DNA from: VRUE01 sp040508545
GTDB lineage: Bacteria > Actinomycetota > Thermoleophilia > Solirubrobacterales > 70-9
Length of the DNA: 20,265 nucleotides
Assembly (NCBI GenBank): GCA_040508545.1
Contig: JBEVMR010000088.1
Span: forward strand, 1 to 20,265
Direction of reading: 5' to 3'
A program made the translations under genes and the position numbers. Shown here one piece after another: positions 1 to 7,986 of this stretch. Every line of letters starts with the position of its first letter. Position 1 is the first letter of the stretch. The notes beneath the pieces are model-generated. The model ran no database searches. It was not told the origin of the DNA and worked only from the letters and a program-made list of their open reading frames with translations.

Positions 1-645
1 GTTGGCTTTGTAGGTTGCGGTCGTGGTGTGCGCTGCTCCGGGGCAACCGCCTTCGGATTTGTGCGACGCTGTGATGCCGGTGGCGGTTCCGTTGATTAGG
101 ATGTCGCCGGCTGTCGTATCAGTCGCGTGCAGACCCGTGATGCCTGTCTGCTGCGGGAATGTGATCGAACAGACTTTGTTGGTGTGCGCTGCGTCGGTGT
201 ACACTTCGAGGTGTATTTCGTCACCGGGGGTGGTGCACTCGACGTCGGCAGTGAGGCCGTATGTGTGCGTGCCACCTGTTGTCTGACCGAGGTGGAACAC
301 GAAGTCACAGGTTGTCGGTTTAACTGTGGCGGGCAGGAATCCCACTTTGCAGCTTTTGTATGTTGGAGCGATTGTGAATGTAGTCGATCCCGAGGGAATG
401 GTCGTGTGCGGTGTTGCACCCAATGCGCCCCCCTCGAACGACGAGTCCACGCATTTGGCGCCGGGAATACCGCCACCGAAATTGAATTCGTTTGCGCCTT
501 CCCCGCCGATCTCTGTTGCTGTCAGTTTGAACGGACCGTCCGATGTGACTGTCCCCTGCTGGGCAAACGCCGCCGATGCCGCGACCGCGCTCAGCGCGCA
601 GGCCGCCATCAGGACCGTGCCGAGTAGCTTGAGTTTGCGAGTCAT
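1..645 (-). CDS. Small secreted protein, copy 1 (C-terminus outside window)
   Basis: Reads from ATG at 643-645 leftward to the window edge without a stop, giving 215 residues. By comparison with the full paralog at 7987-8694, about 20 residues are missing. The start is supported by AAAAGGAG at 653-660, 7 bases upstream. The N-terminus is a clear Sec signal peptide: MTRK, then a hydrophobic stretch ending near ASAAFA-QQ (residue about 28). The mature part is Thr/Gly-rich with several Cys (KCVDSS, SCKVGF, TTCDFVF, VECTT, KVCSI, GGCPG), suggesting disulfides in an exported beta-rich domain. I do not recognise a named family; similar signal peptides are common in Solirubrobacterales secreted proteins. 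G+C is about 55-60 %, visibly lower than the neighbours, with many ACA and AAA codons. Secretion is well supported; the role is unknown. Confidence 0.85.
   Translation of the reverse strand, partial: MTRKLKLLGTVLMAACALSAVAASAAFAQQGTVTSDGPFKLTATEIGGEGANEFNFGGGIPGAKCVDSSFEGGALGATPHTTIPSGSTTFTIAPTYKSCKVGFLPATVKPTTCDFVFHLGQTTGGTHTYGLTADVECTTPGDEIHLEVYTDAAHTNKVCSITFPQQTGITGLHATDTTAGDILINGTATGITASHKSEGGCPGAAHTTTATYKAN
1..645. repeat. Direct repeat, left copy (partner 8050-8694)
   Basis: This segment aligns base for base with 8050-8694 at a constant offset of 8,049, with no insertion or deletion. By hand count about 34 of 645 positions differ (about 95 % identity). About 12 of those fall in the 35 bases next to the start codon, which encode the first part of the signal peptide; the remaining 600 or so bases are about 96 % identical. 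About a dozen amino acids differ. The unit is essentially one gene, and the copies have the same orientation. Confidence 0.95.
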
Positions 646-681
646 CTGCTTGCTCCTTTTCGGTTTGGAACGAAGGGGCAA

Positions 682-710
682 GCGATAGAGGCTCGGGGGC
701 TACTGGTCAA
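682..710 (-). promoter_or_regulatory. Candidate promoter of secreted protein copy 1
   Basis: On the minus strand TTGACC (705-710) is followed after 17 bases by TATCGC (682-687). The -35 matches the consensus at 5 of 6 positions but the -10 is weak. It would give a leader of about 30 bases before the ATG at 645. It is the best candidate in this gap, not a firm call. Confidence 0.35.
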
Positions 711-758
711 GAAATACTTGGGAATTCATCGCAGGCGACGTGGGCGTGTTCGAGCTTG

Positions 759-782
759 CCTGCAAATCGTGTCGGAGCGATC
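759..782. repeat. 24-base conserved intergenic element, copy A
   Basis: Matches 8848-8871 at 21 of 24 positions (core CCTGCAAA, one variable base, CGTGT, two variable bases, GAGCGATC). Both copies lie 110-155 bases upstream of the start codon of one of the duplicated secreted-protein genes. Both also lie directly beyond a GC-rich hairpin at the 3' end of the next minus-strand operon. It could be part of a terminator, part of the duplicated promoter region, or a family-specific regulatory site. Confidence 0.6.
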
Positions 783-785
783 GAT

Positions 786-807
786 GCGCGCGCCGATCGG
801 CGCGCGC
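786..807 (-). terminator. GC-rich perfect palindrome downstream of the secreted-protein operon
   Basis: A 22-base perfect palindrome (arms GCGCGCGCCGA and its complement) starts about 20 bases beyond the TAG (828-830) of the 924-residue protein gene. The position suits an operon end. There is no T-run, which is common for high-GC actinobacterial terminators. As a loop-less palindrome it could instead be a protein-binding site. Confidence 0.45.
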
Positions 808-827
808 GCGAATCGGCGCGTCTTGCG

Positions 828-3602
828 CTAGGGCCGTTTGGCTTTGGGCTGGTTCTTGCAGCGCGAGTTGGCGACCATCGGGCGCAGGATGCGGCGCTCG
901 CCGTTCTGGGCTTTGAGGCTGATCGTCGCCCTGTTCGCGTTCGTGCAGATGTTGCGCGAGTTGACGATCAGGCCCTTGCCCTTGCCGAAGAGGTCGAGGC
1001 GGAAGTAGGAGACCGGGGCGTCGGGGACGACCTGCACGGTGTTGCGCAGGGCGCCGCCCACCGAATCGTTCCTAATCGCGAGCTCGACCCGGATCGGCTG
1101 CTGGGCGGGGCCCCGCAGGTCGGCCAAAGCGTCGGGTAGCTCGTTATCCGACGAGCGCAGGTAGACGTTGCCCTGCAGCGGGTAGTCGAGCAGCGGGCTG
1201 CGAGCGATGGCGCGGCCGTAGATCGAGCCAGGTGGGCAAGCGTCTGCGGCGAACTGCACCCGGGTGCAGACGGTGCGGATGTGCTCCTGGGCGACGAAGG
1301 CAGAGCGCGGGAAGCGGACGACGGTGCTGGCGACGTTGGCATCGCCGGGCCGAGGGCGCACCACCGCCCTGAGCCCCTGGTAGCCGCCCCGCCTGACCGG
1401 GCCGAAGAGGCGCAGGCTCACGCGCGGGCGGAAGCCCAGGCGGCCGCACTCTGCCACCTGGAAGCGGCTGTGCAGCGCCAGCTGAGCGCCCAGGGTGGAG
1501 ATCAGCCAGCCGTCAAAGCCGAGCGGATCGCAAGAGGTGGGGTTGAGCGTGAACTGCGGTTTGTCGATCCGTACCGAGACCGTGCGCACGTCGAGCGGTA
1601 TCCCCTCGAGGATGTGCGGGATCGGGTCCGAGACGGCGCTGATCCGCGCCGTTTGCGGGTCGATGTAGAGGGCGACGCGGGTGACGATCGTGCCCAGGTC
1701 GAAGGGGCCGGCGACTGCGGGAGTGACCACGGCAAGGCTCAACGGGGCGCCTTTATAGGGACCGGCCAAGTAGGCGACGCCCGGCGCCCAATAAGGATCG
1801 GGGCCAGAGCCCGCGGCGGCGAAGACCGACCCCAACCGCGAAGCGGACGGGCAGGAGGGCGAGGCCTGCTCGGTAATGCCCTTACGCCCGGCCGCTTTGG
1901 CCAGGGCGGCATCGGAGCAGGGAGGGGTGCCGGCCAGCTTCGCGGTCAGTCCCGGCGGCGGGTTCAGGGTCACCCGGCGGAAGCGCTGGCTGCCGTCCTC
2001 GCGGCGCAGGTTCATGACGAAGGCGCTGTGGCGCCCGGCCAGCGGCTCCACCGTACCGGCGTCGAAGTCAGCGGCGAGCGGCAGGGCGGCGTTGGAGCCG
2101 GGGCAGGCGCCCCCGCCGGCGGCCTCGGTGATCTCGAACTCGTCGGTCTCGACGACTGGCGCATTGCCGGACCAGGGGTAGAGCTCGGTCTGGATCCCGT
2201 AGGTCCCGCAGCTCTGCGGGGTGGTGAGCGCCGCGCGGGGGCCACCGGGAAAGGAGACTTCGAGGCGGCTGAACGGGAACTGGGGATTTTCGTCGAAGGA
2301 GGCGGTTATCCGCCCGGTGGAGGGGTCGGTCTCGATCGCCCCCACCAGCTTGACGACGATGCCGCGTTCGGGCTGCTTGAGCACGAGATAGCCCGCCAAG
2401 AGGGTGCCGAGCGGGTTATCGAAGGGCTCCGCGAGGAAGATCGAGCCCTCGATCAGCTCGTCGAGCAGCGGCGTCTCCACTTTCACGTCAGCCACCCGCG
2501 AGGCATCCGGGCAGCCGTCCCCCGGCGGCGAGGAGGCGGTCTCGCGCGCCAGCTCCTCGGCAGAGCAAGCGTCGAGGCCGTTGGCGGCGGCGGGATTGAC
2601 GGTGAGGCCCTCGGGCAGGGTGACGACCGCTTTCTTAAGGTCGGAGTCGGCCCTGCCTTTGGGGTCGATCAGGCCCTCGTCTTCGATCTCGATCGTGAAA
2701 TCGAAGCCCGAGGGGCTCTCGGCGCGGTTGGTGGTCGGCGCGGCGCCGATCTCCTCGGGGCCGAACCCGAGCGTGTCGCACTCCTCGAAGCCATGCGGGA
2801 CGTCGAACTCGTCATGCGTTTCGACCGCGCCAGTGACGACGTTATCCGGATCCAGCCAGGAGTTCATCGCCCAGGTGGTCTCGAGCGGTCCCAGACAGGC
2901 GCGGGGCAGGGTGAGGAACGGCCGCTCGGGAAGGTTGGCCTCGCAGCTGGTGGCGGGCGAAACCACGCATTCGCCGCGGTTCTCGTCGTGGCGGGGGTCC
3001 GAGGGGTCCCCCCAGATCGTGATCTCGGCGCCGTAGACCGGGATCGTCTGCGGGTTGGAGGAGGCGCCGGCGATGATGTTGAACGGCGGCTCGGGGTTGA
3101 CCGAGACCAACAGGACAATCGGGATCCCCAGCACCTTGAAGCCAAGGCGGGCCGCGTAGCCACGGGGGGCCTCCAGGTTGTAAATAGCCACGGCCTGGGG
3201 GGGAAAGGTCAGCGGCGGGATCTGAACGAGGCCAGTGCCAACCGCCGAATCGACCGGGCAGGTGAAGCTGTTGCCGGTACTTGCGTCGCCGCTGCCTAAG
3301 AACTCCCTGGTCGTGCAGGTCGGCATCGTCGTCGCATCGCCCGCCAGCCCTTCGATCTGGCCGAAATCGAGGTCTTTGACTGGCTCGGTTGGGATTTCGT
3401 CCAGGTTGGCGTCAGGTTTAGTGGTGAATGCAAAGGAGGTGGTGATCGAGAAGGCATGCGAGCCCGACTGGAACGCCGGGTTGCCATCGGGGTCGGTGAA
3501 AGTGACGTCGACTTCTTTGAAGCCGATCTCGGCCGCCGCGCCCGGCGCCCCCGCGAGGGCGATGAGCGCGGCTGCCAGAAGCGTGATCGCCAGGTTCCTC
3601 AT
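828..3602 (-). CDS. Large secreted multi-module protein (924 aa), uncharacterised Thermoleophilia-type family
   Basis: Signal peptide at residues 1-24 (hydrophobic core, cleavage near GAAA-E), then a wholly extracellular protein without further membrane segments. I see three clear modules and one degenerate module, at about 80-290, 325-470, 543-692 and 761-887. Each has a TLPEGL/TLNPPPGL-like strand, a pair of Cys ending in a CPDAS/CPSAS/CPPGS motif, a PLL..PL.G.VYL-like strand, and a closing Cys motif (CGTYG at 465, CDPLGF at 691, CTN at 886). The linkers carry C-x-x-LGF motifs at 275 and 719. The tail is basic (KNQPKAKRP). From memory, this arrangement recurs in secreted proteins of unknown function in Solirubrobacterales. 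The start is firm: ATG overlaps the upstream stop as ATGA (3599-3602), with GGGAGG 8 bases upstream, so it is coupled to the propeller gene. Probably a surface or envelope protein; no catalytic motif seen. Confidence 0.88.
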   Translation of the reverse strand: MRNLAITLLAAALIALAGAPGAAAEIGFKEVDVTFTDPDGNPAFQSGSHAFSITTSFAFTTKPDANLDEIPTEPVKDLDFGQIEGLAGDATTMPTCTTREFLGSGDASTGNSFTCPVDSAVGTGLVQIPPLTFPPQAVAIYNLEAPRGYAARLGFKVLGIPIVLLVSVNPEPPFNIIAGASSNPQTIPVYGAEITIWGDPSDPRHDENRGECVVSPATSCEANLPERPFLTLPRACLGPLETTWAMNSWLDPDNVVTGAVETHDEFDVPHGFEECDTLGFGPEEIGAAPTTNRAESPSGFDFTIEIEDEGLIDPKGRADSDLKKAVVTLPEGLTVNPAAANGLDACSAEELARETASSPPGDGCPDASRVADVKVETPLLDELIEGSIFLAEPFDNPLGTLLAGYLVLKQPERGIVVKLVGAIETDPSTGRITASFDENPQFPFSRLEVSFPGGPRAALTTPQSCGTYGIQTELYPWSGNAPVVETDEFEITEAAGGGACPGSNAALPLAADFDAGTVEPLAGRHSAFVMNLRREDGSQRFRRVTLNPPPGLTAKLAGTPPCSDAALAKAAGRKGITEQASPSCPSASRLGSVFAAAGSGPDPYWAPGVAYLAGPYKGAPLSLAVVTPAVAGPFDLGTIVTRVALYIDPQTARISAVSDPIPHILEGIPLDVRTVSVRIDKPQFTLNPTSCDPLGFDGWLISTLGAQLALHSRFQVAECGRLGFRPRVSLRLFGPVRRGGYQGLRAVVRPRPGDANVASTVVRFPRSAFVAQEHIRTVCTRVQFAADACPPGSIYGRAIARSPLLDYPLQGNVYLRSSDNELPDALADLRGPAQQPIRVELAIRNDSVGGALRNTVQVVPDAPVSYFRLDLFGKGKGLIVNSRNICTNANRATISLKAQNGERRILRPMVANSRCKNQPKAKRP

Positions 3603-6600
3603 CGTCCCGTCCTCCCGTCGGCGCCGGCTCGCTGCGCTTTGCGGCAGCGCTTGGCGCGTTTCGCGCCCTGCCGCGCCGCGGAAGCGTGGCGTTTGGCCTC
3701 CGTCGCGAGGCGGGCCGCCTGGCGTCGCGCTGCCTGTGAATCCTCTGGATCAGAGCTCTTTTTCGCCGCGCGGGCGAGGCGGGTGGAACGGCGCCGGAGA
3801 TCTTTGGCCGCACGGCTGTGCTTGCGCGCCAGCCGCGTCGCCTTGGCGCAATCCCCCTGAGCCGGCGGATTGCCCGGGCCGACGAACTCCGCGCTCCCCG
3901 CGCCCACCTCAGCCGGGGCCACAGATCCAGCTCCCGGGCATGACTCGGTGGGGGTGCAGGCGGGCGGGTCGGGCGGCGGGTACTGAGCGGCGAGACCGCC
4001 GCCGATGCGCGCCGCGTAGACGTCGAAGAGGTTGTCGCGGTCGAGGCCGACCAACCGCTCCAAGCTGCGGAGGAAGACGGTTTTCCCGTCGGGGGTCGCC
4101 TCGATGAAGTGCGAGTCGGCGTCGCTCTTGCCGGTGGAGATCAGGTCGACGCAGCCGCCGCTTACCGCGGAGAAGCTGACGTCGCCGGTGTCACAGGTAT
4201 CAGGATCTTCGCCCGTGCCCGGCGCCCGCCACTGGTAGACGTCGAGCCGCCCATTGGTGTCCGCGGAGGCCAGGCGGTCGAAGCTCTCGAAGTAGACGCG
4301 GTCGCCGTCGTCGGAGAGGGCGCGCTGTTGGTAGAGGATCCCCTGGCGCCAACCCGGGATTTTGGCCGAGACAAACGGCTTTCTGGTGTCGTCTTCGCGC
4401 CCCAGCGGCTGCGCCCCGGCCGGGTTGCAGGAAACGCAGTCGAGGCGATCCTCTGCCGCTCCGTAACGGAAGACCTCCATGTAGGGCTCGCCGTCGATCG
4501 TGTTGTCGACGCCGGTCAGGGAGTTGTAGGCGACGAAGACCAGGGCACCGCCGTCGGCGCTCACCCTGCTCAGGTGGTCCGCCAAGTGGTCGTTTCCGTT
4601 GGGAAAGATAGTGAAGGAGGGCCCTCCCGCCACGCTAACAACCGGAGTCGCCACGAACCTGATCCCCTCCTCTTCGTCATAGAGATAGACGTTTCGCTCC
4701 CCCGCGACCGCCACGTCCCCCATTGAGTTGGGCGCGGGGTCGAGTACCTCGGTCGAGACGAAGTAGGCGCGGCTGAGATCCTCCGCGGCGCCGCCGACTC
4801 CGAGGACGCCCCCTCCGGCAATCATCGTCGCCGATTCGCTCGCGCGGTCATAGCGGTAGAGCTCCTGGCCCGGCAGGGTGAGTTTGGCGTCCATCGAGAA
4901 GAGCACACTCGAGCCGTCGGGCGCCCCGACCCAGAACCGAGCGTCCTCGGGGAGCGGGGCGTCCCTCGCGACCGTGCCAGACACCGGCAGCGTCGCCGTG
5001 CCGTTCTCACGCAGGAAGATCCGTCCCCTGACCCAGCCGTTTTCGGACACGCTCGCGCTCGGGACCACGCCTTTGTCCGGGGTCCCGGCCCAAGTCGTCC
5101 AGTAGATCCGCTCGCCGTCTTCCGATACCGCCCCCTCGAGCGATTCGAGCCCGCCACCGACGAAGGCGTGCTGGTTGCTTGCTCCTCCCCCCTCTCCCGC
5201 GGGCAGGCGGCTGACCAGGCTGAGGCCCTCGCCCGCCCGGTACTCGTAGACCTGGTAGATCGGTCCGCTTATAACGGGGCCTACGTTGCTCGCCGCCGAG
5301 GCTCCCGGCACCAGCGCATCGTTGGCCGAGTAGGCCGAGACCGCCCCGTCCGCCGAGAACCCGCCCAGCCACGGTTTGAAGTCCTGCCCAGAGGGCCAGA
5401 AGGGCGGTTTCTCGGTGGTCAGCGCTTCACACTCGTCGGTCTCGTTGTCGCAGTGATAGAGATTGCGGTAGCCGAGGACTCCACCTGCAGGCGGGGGATT
5501 GGAGTCGGTGTAAAGCCAGGTCGAGGAGAGATCCTCGGAGAAACCGAGCACGTGGTTCCAGGCGTAGGTGGGCGTGACCTCATCGATATTGGTCCCCTGC
5601 GGTGGCAGGACCCCGTGCGTCGACCAGCCGTCACCTGAGCGTGAGGCGACGTAGCCGACCGTAAAGGGCCCCGCCCTGGAGTCGCCGAAGGCAACAGCCG
5701 AGGCGTAGGAGACTCGCTCCCCATCCGGTGAGGCGTGGAAGTGCGCCTCCTCCTCGGGCAGGATCGCGAAGTTGTTAGGCGCGATCGCGTCCGTCCCCCC
5801 CTTCTCCGCCGGGCTGACCAGCTCATAGGCGCGGCACTCGGGCAGGAACTCACCCGGGAGGTTCTTGCGGAACTGGTCGTTGGCGCAAAGTGGGGGGGGT
5901 GGAACGGGCCCGAAGGTGGTGAAACTCGCTTCCTCGCCCTGCGGTTCGGCCGCGGTCGCTCCCACGCCGAAGACCGGGCCGCCGCCGCTCGACTGCGCGA
6001 CGAAGCGGAAGTTGTAGGTGGTGTCGGGCTCGAGGCCGTCGAGGAAGATCGGAGCCGAGGCGATCGGTTCGTTCACCACCTGTCCGGTCAGGAGCAGACC
6101 GGGCGGCGCCGGCCGCTGCTCCGGGCAACCCCCCTCAGAGCATTTGCCGGTCCCGTACTGGACGTAGTATCGCGCGTCGGGCCAGAACAGCGGGTTGATC
6201 TCCGCCGCCACGGTGGCCTCTTCGTCGCCCACCTCGAGCGCCCGCTGCACTTCGACCGCCGGGGGCACCACCGGCGGCGGCTCGCAGAGGCCCGAGCCGG
6301 GCGGCAGGACGAAGTCGGGCGGCGGGCCGTAGGCACGCACGAAGCTGTCTTGTTCGACCGTGTTGGCAACGTAGACGTTTGCGCCTTCGCCTGCATTCAG
6401 ACAGGCAGAGCCAGCCGCAATCCCGGCCGATCCGCCGAATTGCGGCACCGGCGGTTCTTCCTGCCCCCAGCTTTCCAGCTCATCGCCGTCTTCGTCGAGC
6501 TTGTGGACCAGCGCGGCGGAGCCGGTGATCGCGTAGATGTTCTCATCGCCGTCGACCGCCAGCGCCTGCGGCGCCGCGCCTTCGACGTCGATGGTAGCCA

Positions 6601-7804
6601 GCGGTTCATGATCGGGGAAGGCGCTCCAGCGCCGCACGCCTGCCAGGCCCTCGATCGCCGCGTAGACGATGCCGCTCGGCCCCACGGCCAGCGCCTTGAT
6701 CTTCTGCGTCGGCCCGATCCCTTCGTTGATCTGACCTTCGAATTCACCATCTGCGTCGAAGTACTGGATCCGGCCCACGTCGCCGACGTAAACTCGGTCA
6801 CCCGGCCCAACAGCGATAAAGCTGCCGCTGAAGGCCCATTCGCCGAACTCACCCGGGTCGGCGCCTTCGGTGCCAGCGCCGCAGGTATCGCCGTTTTCGA
6901 CGTGCTCCGCCGTGCAGACGTCACCCGGATTCGCGGGCGTACCACCCCCTTGGTTGACACCACCGCCGAACATCAGCTCGAACTCGCCTGCGGGGGAGAA
7001 TTTCTGCACACGCTGATTGGAAGGAAGGCCATGGTCGACGACGTAGACGTGGCCGGCGGAGTCGACGGAGACGCCCTGGGGGCTTGCGCCACTAAACTGA
7101 CCAGGAGCGGTGCCACCCTGCCCGGTGCGACAGATGTCGCCATCGGCAGCAACGCAAACCTCGAAGTTGGCGCCGGGCTGGGCCGTGACGATGCTCGCCC
7201 CCGTACCACCGGTCAGAGTCGAGTTGGCGATCGAAGCCTCGGGGACGTCGGTATCCGCGTTGGCCCCGGTGAACTCGATCTCCCACGGTCCCCCGTCGGG
7301 CCCGGTGACGGAGAAGTCACCGGGTTCAGCCGAAATGCCATCCCTACCGAGGCCGTTACTGAGAGCCTCGAGCGCCGTTTGCACGGAGGCGGCGGAGGCA
7401 TCGAAGGGGATTGCTCCGGTGAACTGGGTGAAGCTGAGGCGGATCTGGAAGCTGCCGGCGGTGGCATCGACGGTCACCTCTTGGATCTCGTTGCGCGGCT
7501 CGTCACCGGGGCCCGAGGCGACTACCCCCCAGCCCCAGGCGCGGACGAACACCCCCCATGGGTCCAGCTCGACGACGCGGCTGTTGCCCAGATCTCCGAC
7601 GAAGACGTGACCGCGATTCGGAGCGCTGGCCGAAGCAACAGCGACCCCATGAGGAGCGAAAGTCTGTCCCGCCCCAGAGCCGGACTCCGCCTCCTGCCAC
7701 AAGGTAGGCGGCGCTGCGCCAGCGCCCGCCGGGGCGAGGGCCGATGCCAAAAGGAAGCCAACCAGAATCAAGCCCCCCGTCGCGGACCGAAATAGTCCTC
7801 TCAC
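3599..7804 (-). CDS. Secreted NHL / fn3-like / PD40 propeller protein (1,401 aa)
   Basis: I place the start at GTG 7802-7804, with GGAGG 8 bases upstream. An in-frame ATG 23 codons earlier overlaps the promoter and adds a charged stretch before the signal peptide. Layout: signal peptide 1-30; NHL-type repeats about 47-490 (FAPHGVAVA, HVFVGDLGNSRVVEL, PQGVSVDSAGHVYVVD, PQALAVDGDENIYAIT); a beta domain inserted at about 107-210 (FDASAASVQTALEALSN then a TGPDGGPWEIEFTG strand); an fn3-like domain at about 517-632 (INPLFWPDARYYVQYGTG, LEPDTTYNFRFVAQ); and a PD40/TolB-like region at about 657-1270. That region starts at CRAYELVSPAEKGG and has about nine blades of the type SPDGERVSYAS, SEDGERIYWT, SDDGDRVYFES, TPDGKTVFLRS. 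A basic helical tail follows (1319-1401). It is first in an operon with the 924-residue protein. Probably an extracellular binding or scaffold protein; no enzyme motif is evident. Confidence 0.88.
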   Translation of the reverse strand: MRGLFRSATGGLILVGFLLASALAPAGAGAAPPTLWQEAESGSGAGQTFAPHGVAVASASAPNRGHVFVGDLGNSRVVELDPWGVFVRAWGWGVVASGPGDEPRNEIQEVTVDATAGSFQIRLSFTQFTGAIPFDASAASVQTALEALSNGLGRDGISAEPGDFSVTGPDGGPWEIEFTGANADTDVPEASIANSTLTGGTGASIVTAQPGANFEVCVAADGDICRTGQGGTAPGQFSGASPQGVSVDSAGHVYVVDHGLPSNQRVQKFSPAGEFELMFGGGVNQGGGTPANPGDVCTAEHVENGDTCGAGTEGADPGEFGEWAFSGSFIAVGPGDRVYVGDVGRIQYFDADGEFEGQINEGIGPTQKIKALAVGPSGIVYAAIEGLAGVRRWSAFPDHEPLATIDVEGAAPQALAVDGDENIYAITGSAALVHKLDEDGDELESWGQEEPPVPQFGGSAGIAAGSACLNAGEGANVYVANTVEQDSFVRAYGPPPDFVLPPGSGLCEPPPVVPPAVEVQRALEVGDEEATVAAEINPLFWPDARYYVQYGTGKCSEGGCPEQRPAPPGLLLTGQVVNEPIASAPIFLDGLEPDTTYNFRFVAQSSGGGPVFGVGATAAEPQGEEASFTTFGPVPPPPLCANDQFRKNLPGEFLPECRAYELVSPAEKGGTDAIAPNNFAILPEEEAHFHASPDGERVSYASAVAFGDSRAGPFTVGYVASRSGDGWSTHGVLPPQGTNIDEVTPTYAWNHVLGFSEDLSSTWLYTDSNPPPAGGVLGYRNLYHCDNETDECEALTTEKPPFWPSGQDFKPWLGGFSADGAVSAYSANDALVPGASAASNVGPVISGPIYQVYEYRAGEGLSLVSRLPAGEGGGASNQHAFVGGGLESLEGAVSEDGERIYWTTWAGTPDKGVVPSASVSENGWVRGRIFLRENGTATLPVSGTVARDAPLPEDARFWVGAPDGSSVLFSMDAKLTLPGQELYRYDRASESATMIAGGGVLGVGGAAEDLSRAYFVSTEVLDPAPNSMGDVAVAGERNVYLYDEEEGIRFVATPVVSVAGGPSFTIFPNGNDHLADHLSRVSADGGALVFVAYNSLTGVDNTIDGEPYMEVFRYGAAEDRLDCVSCNPAGAQPLGREDDTRKPFVSAKIPGWRQGILYQQRALSDDGDRVYFESFDRLASADTNGRLDVYQWRAPGTGEDPDTCDTGDVSFSAVSGGCVDLISTGKSDADSHFIEATPDGKTVFLRSLERLVGLDRDNLFDVYAARIGGGLAAQYPPPDPPACTPTESCPGAGSVAPAEVGAGSAEFVGPGNPPAQGDCAKATRLARKHSRAAKDLRRRSTRLARAAKKSSDPEDSQAARRQAARLATEAKRHASAARQGAKRAKRCRKAQRAGADGRTGR

Positions 7805-7878
7805 GCTTTCACCCTCCCTCTTGCGGTCCCTGTTTTCCCCGTGGCCCGGCACCCTCCCTGAGCACCGACCCAATCCAG

Positions 7879-7908
7879 ACCATATCGGAACTTCAGCGTG
7901 CTTGTCAA
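7879..7908 (-). promoter_or_regulatory. Sigma70-like promoter of the propeller operon
   Basis: Minus-strand TTGACA (7903-7908, perfect -35) and TATGGT (7879-7884, TATNNT -10) are separated by 18 bases. The predicted transcript start near 7871 leaves a leader of about 67 bases before GTG 7804 and supports that start over the upstream ATG at 7873. Confidence 0.65.
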
Positions 7909-7922
7909 GATACGTCCCGGTA

Positions 7923-7960
7923 ATACAACAGGGCCGGGATTGCTCCCGGCCCTGTTGTAT
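7923..7960 (-). terminator. Perfect 17-bp hairpin after secreted protein copy 2
   Basis: Arms 7923-7939 and 7944-7960 are exact reverse complements with a 4-base loop (TTGC). The hairpin lies 26 bases past the TAG (7987-7989) of copy 2 and just before the promoter of the propeller operon, so it most likely ends the copy 2 transcript. There is no U-run, but the stem base is AT-rich. It is symmetric enough to work in both directions. Confidence 0.8.
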
Positions 7961-7986
7961 GTCAATCCTCTACTTAATCGCCCCGA

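Noticed and set aside
1281..3299. 672-codon plus-strand frame opposite the multi-module secreted protein
   Set aside because: Typical high-GC antisense shadow; the minus strand has a signal peptide, repeats and an operon-coupled start.
5735..7795. 686-codon plus-strand frame opposite the propeller protein
   Set aside because: Low-complexity Arg/Gly/Ala product, antisense to clear NHL, fn3-like and PD40 repeats.
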